Shown here: positions 33,558 through 42,465 of the stretch, in pieces
Numbering within the stretch: the stretch's first letter is position 1
How the letters are laid out: each line of letters begins with the position of its first letter
Assembly: GCF_027922185.1 (NCBI RefSeq)
Contig: NZ_BSFE01000013.1
Location: 31,676 to 95,675, forward strand
Direction of reading: 5' to 3'
Source: Maricaulis virginensis
GTDB lineage: Bacteria; Pseudomonadota; Alphaproteobacteria; Caulobacterales; Maricaulaceae
DNA length: 64,000 nucleotides
Notes under the pieces: model-generated
Told to the model about the DNA's origin: nothing
The model's database searches: none
Seen by the model: only the letters and a program-made list of their open reading frames with translations
Position numbers and translations under genes: made by a program

Positions 33558-33986
33558 TCAGTGCCTGCAGTTGGCGCAGTGGCCGAAATGCTCGACCACC
33601 GAACGTTCGATCACAAAGCCGTCGGGCATGTTCACCGGATCGGGCGCGCCGTGCCGTTCCTCCACCGATCCGCAATCGGAACAGATGAAGAGTTCGGCGC
33701 CGCCATCGTCATGGGCATGGGAACAGCCGACAAACGCATTCAGCGCCTCGACCTTGTGCACCAGCCCCGCCGCCATCAGGAAATCCAGGGCGCGGTAGAC
33801 CGTCGGCGGCTTGGCAGCGCCCGGCCCGGGCTTGAGCGCCTCGAGCAGGTCGTAGGCCTTCACCGGAGCGTCGGCTTCCAGAACGAGTTCGAGCACGCGG
33901 CGGCGCACGGGCGTCAGCTTTTCGCCCCGCCCGGCGCAGTGGCTTTCGGCGGCCTCAAGGGCCCGGATCAGAGAATCGCGAGTCAT
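33558..33986 (-). CDS. zur: Zinc uptake regulator Zur (Fur family)
   Basis: Zinc-dependent repressor of zinc uptake genes. The 142 residues have a winged-helix domain (about 14-80, LTPVRRRVLELVLEADAPVK and PTVYRALDFLMAAGLVHK) and a metal-binding dimerisation domain. That domain contains HAHDDGG, FICSDCGSVEE and the terminal HCANCRH. Two CxxC pairs can hold the structural zinc, and the His-rich stretch can hold the sensory zinc. An upstream GTG at 34022 is an alternative start. A near-consensus Zur box at 34048 lies between this gene and the divergent TonB receptor, which points to Zur control of both. Confidence 0.93.
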   Translation of the reverse strand: MTRDSLIRALEAAESHCAGRGEKLTPVRRRVLELVLEADAPVKAYDLLEALKPGPGAAKPPTVYRALDFLMAAGLVHKVEALNAFVGCSHAHDDGGAELFICSDCGSVEERHGAPDPVNMPDGFVIERSVVEHFGHCANCRH

Positions 33987-34047
33987 CTGACGGATATTTA
34001 ATCGCAGTCCCGCCGTTTTCACACCCCGGGGGATTGTCGCATCAAGG

Positions 34048-34065
34048 ATGTTATAATATCACCAT
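34048..34065. promoter_or_regulatory. Zur box between zur and the TonB receptor gene
   Basis: ATGTTATAATATCACCAT departs at two or three positions from the alphaproteobacterial Zur consensus ATGTTATAATATAACAT. It is centred 44 bp before the receptor ATG, where a bound repressor would cover the promoter. Confidence 0.75.
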
Positions 34066-34100
34066 TCGCAATTGTGTTGTTATTACGTTGCGGGGATGCC

Positions 34101-36263
34101 ATGCGTAACCTTCTTGCCTCCACCAGCTCGCTGCTTGTGCTCGGTCTCGTGACCGGCGCGCCGGCACTGGCCCAGACACACACCGACGGCGATCGTGAAG
34201 ACGCCGATGTCATTGTGGTGACGTCCCAGCCGCTGGGCGTGACGGCCGATGAGGTTGTCGGCGGTGTGGAAGTGGTCGACCGGCGCCATCTCGAAGACAA
34301 TCTGTCCGGATCCCTGGCCGACACGATCGCGCATGAGCCCGGCGTTTCGACGACCTATTTCGGCCCTGCCGCCAGCCGTCCGGTGATCCGCGGCCTCGGC
34401 TCCGACCGGGTGCGCGTTCTGGTCAACGGCGTCGGCCTGATCGATGCCTCCACCAACTCACCCGACCACGCGGTGGCATCCGAGGCCCTGGAAGCCCAGA
34501 GCGTGGAAATCCTGCGTGGTCCGGCCGCCATCGCCTATGGCGGCGGCGCGATCGGCGGTGTCGTCAACGTGATCGACGGCCGTATTCCCGAAGAGCGTGC
34601 CGAAGACGGTCTGGACGGCCGCTTCTACGCGTCGATGACCTCGGTCGACGAGGGCGAGACGGCGGCGGGCCGCGTCCGTTTCAATGCCGGCGAGTTCGTC
34701 ATCAATCTGGAAGCGCTCACGCGGACAGCCGACAATTACGATATCCCCGGCTATGCCGAGTCCGACCTGTTCCGCCTGTTCGAGGAAGCCGAGCACGAGC
34801 ATGAGGACGAGGATCACGAAGACGAGGATCATGATGAGGATCATGATCACGAGGAAGAGGAACATCCCTACGGCTCCGTCGAGAATTCGCGCCTCGACTT
34901 CTCCTCGGCCTCGGCCGGCATTTCCTGGGTTGGCGACAATGGCTTCCTGGGTTTCTCGGTAAAGCAGTCCAACGCGCTCTATGGCGTTCCCGGCCATGCC
35001 CATGCGCATGGCGAGGAAGAGCATGAAGACGAGGATCATGATCACGACGAGGATCATGACCACGAGGACGAAGAGCATGAAGGCGAGCACGGCGATGTCC
35101 GTATCGACCTGGAACAGACCCGTTATGATGTGCGTGGCGAGTGGCGCGATCTGGGTGAACATATCGAACGCATCCGCTTCTCCTTCGGTGTCGGCAGCTA
35201 TGAGCATGTCGAGCTGGAAGGCGACGAAGTCGGCACCCGCTTCACCAATGATGGCTGGGAAGGCCGTGTCGAGGCCCGCCACACCCCGATCGAATTGTGG
35301 GGCGGCAGCTGGGAAGGCGCAGCCGGCCTGCAGGCCTTCAATCGCGACTTCGAGGCCGCCGGCGAGGAAGCCTATGTCCCGCCGTCGGAGACCTCCGACT
35401 GGGGCCTGTTCATCGTCGAGCGCTGGGATCGCGAGACCTGGGGCCTGGAAGGCGGGCTGCGGCTGGAGACACGCGAGCTCGACACGCCGGCCGAAAGCCG
35501 CGACTTCGACACGCAATCCTTCTCGGGGTCGGTCTTCGTCCGTCCGGTTCGCGATACATTCCTGGCCCTGACCCTGTCGTCCAGCGAGCGGGCGCCGACG
35601 GATGTCGAACTCTTTGCCGACGGTCCGCACGTCGCAACCCGCTCCTACGAGACCGGTAATGCGGCACTGGACGTTGAAAAGGCTCTGTCGGCAGAAATCA
35701 CCGCGCGCACCACGATCGGTGAATGGGAGCTGGAAGGCTCGCTCTTCCGCGCCGACTATGACGGCTTCATCGCGTCCTTCCCGACGGGCGAGGAAGAGGA
35801 TGGCTTCCCGGTCTATGAATACCGCCAGGAAGACGCCGTGCTCAGCGGTTTCGAGGGCCGTATCGAAGGCCCGCTGGGCTCGGTCGGCGTGTTCGACCTG
35901 TCCGGCGAGCTGACGGGCGAATATGTCCGCGGTGAACTCGACGATGGCGGCAACCTGCCGCGCATCCCGCCGCTCTCCTTCACGGCCGGCGTGACGGCCA
36001 GCACGGCCCGTCACGATCTGCACCTGGAAGCCGAATGGGCCGACGTGCAGGACGAGATCGCCAGCGAGGAGCTGAAAACCCAGAGCTATGTTCTGGTGAA
36101 TGCGCGCTGGACGATGGAACCGTTCGACGATCGCGGCATGCGCATCGTACTGGAAGGCCGGAATCTGACCGACCAGGAAGCGCGTGTGCACACCTCGGTT
36201 CTCAAGGATCTGGTGCCGCTGCCGGGCCGCAATTTCCGGGCCGCCCTGGTACTGGATTTCTGA
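34101..36263 (+). CDS. TonB-dependent receptor with His/acidic loops, probable zinc importer
   Basis: A 720-residue outer-membrane transporter, signal peptide about 1-24, plug about 40-160 (VIVVTSQPLG, VIRGLGSDRVRVLVNGV, VEILRGPAAIAYGGGAIGG) and a barrel ending in LVLDF. Two insertions made almost only of H, D and E lie at about residues 231-255 (EHEHEDEDHEDEDHDEDHDH) and 299-332. They are placed like extracellular loops and could catch Zn2+. ZnuD of Neisseria is a zinc receptor of this type with His-rich loops. The Zur box and divergent zur support zinc as substrate. The ATG at 34101 is the first that gives a clean signal peptide. Confidence 0.92.
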   Translation: MRNLLASTSSLLVLGLVTGAPALAQTHTDGDREDADVIVVTSQPLGVTADEVVGGVEVVDRRHLEDNLSGSLADTIAHEPGVSTTYFGPAASRPVIRGLGSDRVRVLVNGVGLIDASTNSPDHAVASEALEAQSVEILRGPAAIAYGGGAIGGVVNVIDGRIPEERAEDGLDGRFYASMTSVDEGETAAGRVRFNAGEFVINLEALTRTADNYDIPGYAESDLFRLFEEAEHEHEDEDHEDEDHDEDHDHEEEEHPYGSVENSRLDFSSASAGISWVGDNGFLGFSVKQSNALYGVPGHAHAHGEEEHEDEDHDHDEDHDHEDEEHEGEHGDVRIDLEQTRYDVRGEWRDLGEHIERIRFSFGVGSYEHVELEGDEVGTRFTNDGWEGRVEARHTPIELWGGSWEGAAGLQAFNRDFEAAGEEAYVPPSETSDWGLFIVERWDRETWGLEGGLRLETRELDTPAESRDFDTQSFSGSVFVRPVRDTFLALTLSSSERAPTDVELFADGPHVATRSYETGNAALDVEKALSAEITARTTIGEWELEGSLFRADYDGFIASFPTGEEEDGFPVYEYRQEDAVLSGFEGRIEGPLGSVGVFDLSGELTGEYVRGELDDGGNLPRIPPLSFTAGVTASTARHDLHLEAEWADVQDEIASEELKTQSYVLVNARWTMEPFDDRGMRIVLEGRNLTDQEARVHTSVLKDLVPLPGRNFRAALVLDF
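34788..35094 (+). repeat. Paired low-complexity GAGGATCATGATCAC-type segments
   Basis: Two coding low-complexity blocks, 34788-34866 and about 34996-35094, use repeated GAC GAG GAT CAT GAT CAC words. They encode the acidic/histidine loops of the receptor and share long near-identical stretches, suggesting duplication of one block. Confidence 0.8.
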
Positions 36264-36288
36264 TCGTCTGAGCCTGCGGCTTTCCCCT

Positions 36289-36318
36289 GCGTCAGCCTGC
36301 CGCGCGGCAGGCTGACGC
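36289..36318 (+). terminator. Hairpin after the zinc receptor gene
   Basis: A 14-bp perfect stem (GCGTCAGCCTGCCG and complement) with a CG centre, 26 bp after the stop. No T-run follows, so it may be a Rho-dependent end or mRNA-stabilising structure. Confidence 0.55.
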
Positions 36319-36398
36319 GCGGCGAAACGCGCACTTCAGACACGCGCGAAGTGGGTCCAGAAAGTCCTCAAGTTTTCTAGGGACGAAAGGACAGACCC

Positions 36399-37019
36399 AT
36401 GAAACGCCTCCTTCTGAGTGCCATCGCAACCAGCCTTCTCGCTGCCGCTCCTGCCGCCGCCGAACAGGGCGACTGGCTGATCCGTCTGCGCGGTCTGCAC
36501 GTCATGCCGAACGAAGGCGCCACGATCGATCCGATCGGCGGCGATGTCGACATCGACACCTCGATCGTGCCGGAACTGGACATCTCCTACTTCATCCAGG
36601 ACAACTGGGCCGTCGAGCTTATCCTGGGCGTCACGCCGCACGACGTCTCCGCCGTTGGCACCAGCGTGGGCGATGTCGATCTGGGTGATGTCACCCTGCT
36701 GCCGCCGACCCTGACGCTGCAATACCATTTCAATCCGGCAGGCAAGGTACGGCCCTATCTCGGCGCCGGCGTCAACTACACCACCTTCTTCAACGAAGAC
36801 CTGCCCAACGGGTCCGCGCTGTCGACCATCGACTATGACGACAGCTTCGGTCTGGCCGCCCAGGCCGGCCTGGACTACGCGCTCGAGAATGGCTGGCTGG
36901 TGAACTTCGATGTGAAGTACATCGACATCAATACCGACGTTCTCATTGACGGCGCGATTTCCGCCGACGTCGATATCGATCCGGTGATCTTCGGCATCGG
37001 CATCGGCCGGACTTTCTAA
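36399..37019 (+). CDS. ompW: OmpW-family outer-membrane protein
   Basis: A 206-residue small barrel porin. Signal peptide about 1-21 (ending AAAEQ). Family features are WLIRLRGLHVMPNEG, VPELDISYFIQDNWAVELI, VTLLPPTLTLQYHF, YLGAGVNYTTFFNE and the ending GIGIGRTF with a terminal phenylalanine. OmpW proteins have eight strands and a hydrophobic channel opening sideways into the membrane, used by small hydrophobic molecules. GGGACGAAAGGACAGACCC precedes the ATG. A strong terminator follows at 37043, so it is monocistronic. Confidence 0.95.
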   Translation: MKRLLLSAIATSLLAAAPAAAEQGDWLIRLRGLHVMPNEGATIDPIGGDVDIDTSIVPELDISYFIQDNWAVELILGVTPHDVSAVGTSVGDVDLGDVTLLPPTLTLQYHFNPAGKVRPYLGAGVNYTTFFNEDLPNGSALSTIDYDDSFGLAAQAGLDYALENGWLVNFDVKYIDINTDVLIDGAISADVDIDPVIFGIGIGRTF

Positions 37020-37042
37020 GATCGAGCGATCCTTATTGCGAG

Positions 37043-37077
37043 TGCCGGGCCCGTCTCCCTCCGGGCCCGGCATTTTT
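37043..37077 (+). terminator. Intrinsic terminator of ompW
   Basis: An 11-bp stem TGCCGGGCCCG / CGGGCCCGGCA followed directly by TTTTTCTT, 24 bp after the ompW stop. Confidence 0.9.
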
Positions 37078-37172
37078 CTTGCGTGCAGTTTGTCGATCTG
37101 CCTGCGCCGATGCGTTGCCGCATCAGGGCATATCCGCTATCTAGCGCCCAAAGAACTGAAGGGGTTTGTTCC

Positions 37173-37958
37173 ATGGCCGATGCACCCGCCACCGAGCCGC
37201 GTCTCACGGGTTCCGTTCCGCTCTACAAGAATGTCGAGCCGCTGAACCGGCAGAAGCACAAGAATTACGGCGTCAAGACTGTCGCCAATCCGTTTTCCTT
37301 CCTGAAGGACTGGCATTTCGTGCCGGCCATCAGCCCGGAATTCTCGTTTGCCTGCGGCAGCTATCCGATCATCTTCCTCGGCGAGCGCAAGATGCCGGTG
37401 CTGGTGATGGGCCTGCGCCAGGGCTCGAATGTTTTCGTGACCGGCGAAGGCCAGTTCGATAACGAACACTACATTCCGGCCTATGTGCGCCGCTATCCGT
37501 TCGTCAGCGCGACGAACCCGAACGACCAGGCCTCGACGGTCTGTGTCGACCTCGATGCGGAATTCGTCGTGTCCGAAAACCCGGAGCGCCCCTTCTTCGA
37601 CGAGAAGGGTGAGCCCACCGACTACACCAAGCAGGCGATCGATTTCGTGTCGGCATTCGAAAACGATGCCCGCGCAACCGAAGCCTTCGTTGAGCGCCTG
37701 ATCGCGCTCGACCTGCTCGAGCAGAAAGACGTCAAGGTTGCCAATCCGCAGGATCCGCAGAACCCGGTTACGGTCGCGGAATACTGGGGCGTTTCCAACG
37801 AGAAGTTCGCAGCTCTGCCGGCGGCCAAGCTCAAGGAAATGATGGACAATGGCGACCTGACCGCCGTCATGTCCCACCTGATCTCGCTGCAGCGCTGGGA
37901 CCGCATCCTGCGCCGTACGTCGCAGCTCGGCCAGGCCCAGGCCCAGGCTCAGGCCTGA
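37173..37958 (+). CDS. SapC-family protein
   Basis: A 261-residue protein of the SapC family, recognised by VPLYKNVEPLNRQKHKNYGV, HFVPAISPEFSFACGSYPII (about 50-69) and YIPAYVRRYPFV. It has no signal peptide or membrane segment despite the family's link to surface-layer or TonB-receptor loci. Its molecular function is not established. The C-terminus is Gln/Ala-rich (LGQAQAQAQA). The ATG at 37173 follows GAAGGGGTTTGTTCC. A terminator lies at 37981. Confidence 0.9.
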   Translation: MADAPATEPRLTGSVPLYKNVEPLNRQKHKNYGVKTVANPFSFLKDWHFVPAISPEFSFACGSYPIIFLGERKMPVLVMGLRQGSNVFVTGEGQFDNEHYIPAYVRRYPFVSATNPNDQASTVCVDLDAEFVVSENPERPFFDEKGEPTDYTKQAIDFVSAFENDARATEAFVERLIALDLLEQKDVKVANPQDPQNPVTVAEYWGVSNEKFAALPAAKLKEMMDNGDLTAVMSHLISLQRWDRILRRTSQLGQAQAQAQA

Positions 37959-37980
37959 TCGGAACCTGCGGTTCACAACA

Positions 37981-38020
37981 AGACGGCCGTGCCTCCCGGG
38001 GTGCGGCCGTTTTGCTTTTT
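37981..38020 (+). terminator. Intrinsic terminator of the sapC gene
   Basis: GACGGCCG ... CGGCCGTTTTG with a 14-nt loop, followed by CTTTTT, 23 bp after the stop. Confidence 0.8.
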
Positions 38021-38115
38021 ACATCACCATTTCGGGAGCCTGGTTCGAACTGCGTCGAATTCCGCCTATATCGGTGTTTCGATAGCGTCATCGATCATCC
38101 TGCGAGGTCTCGTAC

Positions 38116-40239
38116 ATGCGTTTCGTCCTGTTCGCCCTGATCCTGCTCGGCCTGAATGCGCCGGCCGATGCCCAGCCGGCCTGGGCCAGCGGTGAACCGA
38201 TTGTCGAGGCGCGCCTCGTTTCCGAGCTGTCGCAGGCCGAACCCGGACGCACCTTCCATATCGGCCTGCACCAGGTCATGCCGGAAGGCTGGCACACCTA
38301 CTGGCGCAATCCAGGTGACAACGGCTTGCCGGTCGAGATCGACTGGACCGCACCGGCAGGGGTGAGCATTGGCGGGATCGTCTGGCCGGCGCCGATCGAA
38401 CTGCCGCTGACCGACGAGATCATGGACTATGGCTATAAGGGCGAAGTCACCCTGCCCATGCCGGTCACCATTGATCCGGGCTTTGCCGGCGACAGTGTGA
38501 CCCTGATTGCCGATGCGACCTGGCTGGTGTGCGAGGATATCTGCATTCCCGAGGAGCGCACGCTGGAACTGACCGTGCCGGTCGGAGAAGCCGCGGAGCG
38601 TGATGAAGCGGGATACTGGACGATCCGCGCTGCCCTCGATGCCGAACCGATGCTTGCTGACGATCTCGATGCGCAGATGGGGCTGACCTCCGGCCATGTC
38701 GTGCTCGATCTGGGCGGCGGCGATCTGGTCCGCGACGCCGTCGAGTGGCGCAATCTGCGCTTCTTCCCCTACGAAGCCGGACTGATCCGCCATGCCGGAC
38801 CGCAGGAGGTCCAGCGCGATGGCGAACGTGTTCTGCTGGTCATGGAGCCGGGCTATGCGGCCGATGACAAGCTGCAGTCGGCCCGGGGCGGGGTCTTGTC
38901 CTATGACGTGAATGTCGGCGGTCGCTGGCAGCGCCACGCCGTTGCGGTGTCACCCGAACCGGCCAGCCGGACGCCGGCCGTCGCCGTCGCGAATACGGGG
39001 GGTGCGGACGCAGGCAGCCTGCCGCCCAGCCTGCCCTGGCTTTTCGTCCTGGCTTTCGGCGGCGGCCTCATTCTCAACCTGATGCCGTGCGTCTTCCCGA
39101 TCCTGTCGATCAAGGTGCTGAAATTCGTCCAGGTCGCCCATTCCGATGCCGGACAGGTGCGCCAGCAGGGGCTGTTCTTCCTCGCTGGGGTTCTCGCCAG
39201 TTTTGTCGGCCTCGCGGCGCTGCTGGTCGGTCTGCGCGAATTCGGCCTGCCGGTCGGCTGGGGCTTCCAGCTGCAGGTGCCGGTCGTGGTCGCCGTGCTG
39301 GCGCTGCTGCTCTTCGCCATCGGTCTCAACCTGCTCGGCGCCTTCGAATTCGGCACCCGGCTGATGGGGCTGGGCTCCGGCCTGACCGAGAAACCGGGCT
39401 GGCGCGGCGCCTTCTTCACCGGTGTATTGGCTGTTGTCGTGGCCGCACCCTGTGTCGGTCCGCTCGCCGCCGGTGCGCTGGGGCTGGCCCTGACCCAGCC
39501 GACGCCGGTCGTGCTGGCCGTTGCGGCGGCGCTGGGGCTTGGTCTGGCCGCGCCCTTCGTGCTGTTCAGCTTCTTCCCGGCGATGCTGCGCGTCCTGCCC
39601 CGGCCCGGCGAGTGGATGGTGGTTTTCCGTCAGGCGCTGGCCTTCCCGATGTTTGCTTCGGTGATCTGGCTGCTCTGGGTGCTGTCGATCCAGTCCGGTC
39701 CCACCGGCGTCCTGCTGGCCGGGATCGCCATGGTCGCGCTGGGACTGGCCGTATGGGCCAATCGCGGCAATGGCGCCGTCTGGAAGTCGGTCGCCTTTGT
39801 GGCCCTTGCCGTCAGCGTGGCGAGCACGGTCTGGGTCGCGCGCATCCCGGAGGCCGCGGCTCAACAGACCGCATCCGGCAGCGAACGTTTCGAGCCCTGG
39901 TCACAAGCGCGGGTCGAGGAATTGCGCGCCGAAGGCCGCGCTGTTTTCGTCGACGTTACGGCGGCCTGGTGCGTGACGTGTCAGGTCAACAAGCTGCGCG
40001 TGCTGCACACCGAAGACATCCAGGCCGCGTTCGACCGTTTCGATGTTGCGCAATTGCGGGCCGACTGGACCAATCGTGACGAGACGATCGCCGCGCTGAT
40101 CGCCGAGCATGGCCAGGCCGGCGTGCCGCTCTACCTGCTTTATCCGGCCGGTGGCGGTCCGGCGCAGGTTCTGCCGACGGTGCTGACGAAATCAGATCTG
40201 GAACAGGCGCTCGACCGGGCCTCCCGCCGCAACGGCTAG
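38116..40239 (+). CDS. dsbD: Thiol:disulfide interchange protein, DsbD/ScsB type
   Basis: A 707-residue inner-membrane protein passing electrons from cytoplasmic thioredoxin to periplasmic thiols. The order is: signal peptide (1-19); periplasmic N-terminal domain (about 20-290) with its cysteine pair in TWLVCEDICIPE; eight or so membrane helices (about 305-580) with the essential pair in LNLMPCVFPILS and VAAPCVGPLAAG; and a C-terminal thioredoxin domain with TAAWCVTCQVNK. All six redox cysteines are present. The long N-terminal domain resembles the ScsB/DsbD-gamma type. It converges with and overlaps by 4 bp the gene at 40236. Confidence 0.94.
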   Translation: MRFVLFALILLGLNAPADAQPAWASGEPIVEARLVSELSQAEPGRTFHIGLHQVMPEGWHTYWRNPGDNGLPVEIDWTAPAGVSIGGIVWPAPIELPLTDEIMDYGYKGEVTLPMPVTIDPGFAGDSVTLIADATWLVCEDICIPEERTLELTVPVGEAAERDEAGYWTIRAALDAEPMLADDLDAQMGLTSGHVVLDLGGGDLVRDAVEWRNLRFFPYEAGLIRHAGPQEVQRDGERVLLVMEPGYAADDKLQSARGGVLSYDVNVGGRWQRHAVAVSPEPASRTPAVAVANTGGADAGSLPPSLPWLFVLAFGGGLILNLMPCVFPILSIKVLKFVQVAHSDAGQVRQQGLFFLAGVLASFVGLAALLVGLREFGLPVGWGFQLQVPVVVAVLALLLFAIGLNLLGAFEFGTRLMGLGSGLTEKPGWRGAFFTGVLAVVVAAPCVGPLAAGALGLALTQPTPVVLAVAAALGLGLAAPFVLFSFFPAMLRVLPRPGEWMVVFRQALAFPMFASVIWLLWVLSIQSGPTGVLLAGIAMVALGLAVWANRGNGAVWKSVAFVALAVSVASTVWVARIPEAAAQQTASGSERFEPWSQARVEELRAEGRAVFVDVTAAWCVTCQVNKLRVLHTEDIQAAFDRFDVAQLRADWTNRDETIAALIAEHGQAGVPLYLLYPAGGGPAQVLPTVLTKSDLEQALDRASRRNG

Positions 40240-40712
40240 CCGGCGCGGCTGGCGGCCGGGCAGCTGGCGGGCAGCTCGACCCCGCTCAGATCGGCATCGC
40301 TGTCGACGGCCGGGGCGATCTCGCTGGCATCGCGCATCAGGTCGGCCAGGGCCGAATAGATGTGCGCCTGTTCGGCTGCCGTCTCCGCGGCATTCAGCGC
40401 GCCCAGACGGCGTTCTGCGTCGGCTGACATGCCGCGGAAGATGCAGCGCAGATCGACGGGGCCTCCCGCCGCATCGATCTGACGGCTCAGCATCAGGGCC
40501 TCGACGGAGAACTGCTCCAGCTCGAAGCTGAACGGATCCTCGATATCCAGCGGATGGGCAGGGGCGGCCGGGCGTTGCGCGGCCGCCTGTGACCGCGCCG
40601 CCGCCTCGCTGCCCAGGCGGGCGGCGAAATCGGCAAAATCCTGTCCCGGTCCGGCATGGGCATGGGCACCGAGCACGGTCGCGGCGAGGGCGGCGAGCAG
40701 GATCTGGCGCAT
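40236..40712 (-). CDS. Exported protein of unknown function
   Basis: A 158-residue protein with a signal peptide (about 1-20, MRQILLAALAATVLGAHAHA). The mature part is helical and acidic, with an Ala/Gln-rich patch (SEAAARSQAAAQRPAAPAHP) and two cysteines (LRCIFRGM, ASCPAA) that could pair. No family was recognised. The start at 40712 is the ATG before the signal peptide; the frame continues upstream without coding sense. It is divergent from hisS. Confidence 0.7.
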   Translation of the reverse strand: MRQILLAALAATVLGAHAHAGPGQDFADFAARLGSEAAARSQAAAQRPAAPAHPLDIEDPFSFELEQFSVEALMLSRQIDAAGGPVDLRCIFRGMSADAERRLGALNAAETAAEQAHIYSALADLMRDASEIAPAVDSDADLSGVELPASCPAASRAG

Positions 40713-40901
40713 TATGGCACGGCTCCGGTTGCGATCGCTGTGATCTTGGCAGTAAGGCCTTGATTTCCCGTGAACGCATCGCAAATCCCGGACCAGTCCT
40801 GCTATCACGGGTTCACAGAGCGCCGTTTGGTATGGAAAACAGCGCTGTCAGGCGCGCAGGGCCCGGGGCGATCCCGGTCCGCCCGCATCCGGAGAGACAC
40901 C

Positions 40902-42386
40902 ATGAGCAAGCAGAAGCCCTTCCGTCCGAAGGCCCGCCGCCCGCGCGGCTTCGAGGATCGCACCGGTTCGACCCTGCGGGTCGAGCGGCATCTGGTCGAG
41001 TGCGCAAGCCGGGTCTACGACGATTGGGGTTTCGAACCGCTGATGACGCCGGCCTTCGAGTATGCCGACGCGCTGGGCAAGTTCCTGCCGGACGAGGAAC
41101 GTCCGAATGAGGGCGTGTTTGCGATGGAGGATGATGACGGCCAGTGGATGGCGCTGCGCTATGACCACACCGCACCGCTGGCACGCTTCGTCGCCGAGAA
41201 CTTCCAGGATCTCAACAAGCCCTATCGCCGCTATCAGGCGGGCGATGTCTGGCGCAATGAAAAGCCGGGTCCGGGCCGCTTCCGCCAGTTCGTGCAGTGC
41301 GATGCCGATACGGTCGGCTCGTCCAATCCGGCCTCGGATGCGGAGATGATCGCCCTGGCCGCCGAGGTGATGCGCGAGGTCGGCCTGAAGGACGGCGACT
41401 ATGTCATCCGCGTCAATGACCGGCGCGTGCTGGACGGGGTGCTGGAAAGCATCGGTGCGTCCGATCCGGACCGCCGCATGCGCGTGCTGCGCGCCGCCGA
41501 CAAGCTGGACCGGCTGGGCCGCGATGGCGTCGCCGCACTGCTGGGCGAGGGCCGCAAGGACGAATCCGGCGATTTCACCGAAGGTGCGAAGCTGGACACG
41601 GCCGGCATCGACACCGTGCTGAACTTCCTCGATGCGACGGGCGGCAGCCGTGAGGCTGTGATTGCCCGCCTGGAACCGCTGGTGGGGGCGTCGGAAACCG
41701 GCAAGGCCGGGCTCGCAGCCCTGTCGGAAATCCACGCCGTCCTCGGCGCCATCGGTGTCGACGAGACGCGTGCGGCGTTCGATCCTTCGATCGTGCGCGG
41801 TCTGGGCTATTACACCGGTCCCGTCTTCGAAGCCGAGCTGCTCGCCCAGGCGACCTATGAGGATGGCAAGCCGATCCAGTTCGGTTCGGTCGGCGGCGGC
41901 GGACGCTATGACGATCTGGTCGCCCGCTTCACCGGTCAGGCCGTGCCGGCCACCGGCTTCTCCTTCGGTGTCAGCCGCTTTGCTGCGGCGCTCTCCGCAC
42001 TCGGCCTGACGGGCGAGGCGGCGGAAAAGCCGCTGGTTATTGTCGTGGCCTCCGAAAAGGACCGCTCGGCCGACTATCTGCAGATGGCGGCCGAACTGCG
42101 CGGGGCGGGCTTCCGGGCCGAGGCCTTCGTCGGCGGCGGAAATATGGGCAAGCAGATGAAATACGCCGACCGCCGCGGCGCCGTGGCCGCCGTGATTGTC
42201 GGTTCCGAAGAGCGCGAGCAGGGGCTGGTCACGATCAAGGACCTCAAGCTCGGTGCGCGTCTGGCAGCGGATATCAGCGATAATCGTCAGTGGAGGGAGG
42301 AACAGCCCGCCCAGCAGACGGTCGCCCGGGATGCCTGGATCGCTGCAGTCAAAGAGGTTTCCGGCCGCGACCGCGCTCAGGGCTGA
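40902..42386 (+). CDS. hisS: Histidyl-tRNA synthetase, alphaproteobacterial type
   Basis: Charges tRNA(His). The 494-residue protein has class II motif 2 in YRRYQAGDVWRNEKPGPGRF, the histidine-binding segment SIVRGLGYYTGPVFEAEL and motif 3 in GFSFGVSRFAAAL. The canonical RGLDYY is RGLGYY, a feature I associate with the divergent HisRS of alphaproteobacteria whose tRNA(His) may lack the extra G at position -1. A C-terminal anticodon-binding domain follows (about 380-480). It is longer than E. coli HisRS (424). GGAGAGACACC precedes the ATG at 40902. Confidence 0.95.
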   Translation: MSKQKPFRPKARRPRGFEDRTGSTLRVERHLVECASRVYDDWGFEPLMTPAFEYADALGKFLPDEERPNEGVFAMEDDDGQWMALRYDHTAPLARFVAENFQDLNKPYRRYQAGDVWRNEKPGPGRFRQFVQCDADTVGSSNPASDAEMIALAAEVMREVGLKDGDYVIRVNDRRVLDGVLESIGASDPDRRMRVLRAADKLDRLGRDGVAALLGEGRKDESGDFTEGAKLDTAGIDTVLNFLDATGGSREAVIARLEPLVGASETGKAGLAALSEIHAVLGAIGVDETRAAFDPSIVRGLGYYTGPVFEAELLAQATYEDGKPIQFGSVGGGGRYDDLVARFTGQAVPATGFSFGVSRFAAALSALGLTGEAAEKPLVIVVASEKDRSADYLQMAAELRGAGFRAEAFVGGGNMGKQMKYADRRGAVAAVIVGSEEREQGLVTIKDLKLGARLAADISDNRQWREEQPAQQTVARDAWIAAVKEVSGRDRAQG

Positions 42387-42432
42387 TTGCGGTAAACTGC
42401 GGATGGCTGCGACAAAACGTCAAACATTGGGG

Positions 42433-42460
42433 TTGACGTAACTCGGTGGCCACGTAAACG
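42433..42460 (+). promoter_or_regulatory. Possible promoter of the candidate small RNA
   Basis: TTGACG (42433-42438), 16 bp, then TAAACG (42455-42460). The -35 is good, the -10 matches the consensus at only three positions. Confidence 0.35.
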
Positions 42461-42465
42461 TAGGC

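Noticed and set aside
34788..35094. CRISPR-like repeat array
   Set aside because: The repeats are codon-scale words inside a coding frame with no spacers of constant length and no cas genes.
34458..36191. Minus-strand open frame opposite the zinc receptor
   Set aside because: Its apparent long hydrophobic stretches (runs of V, I, L, M) are simply the complement of the GAY/CAY codons of the His/acid loops.
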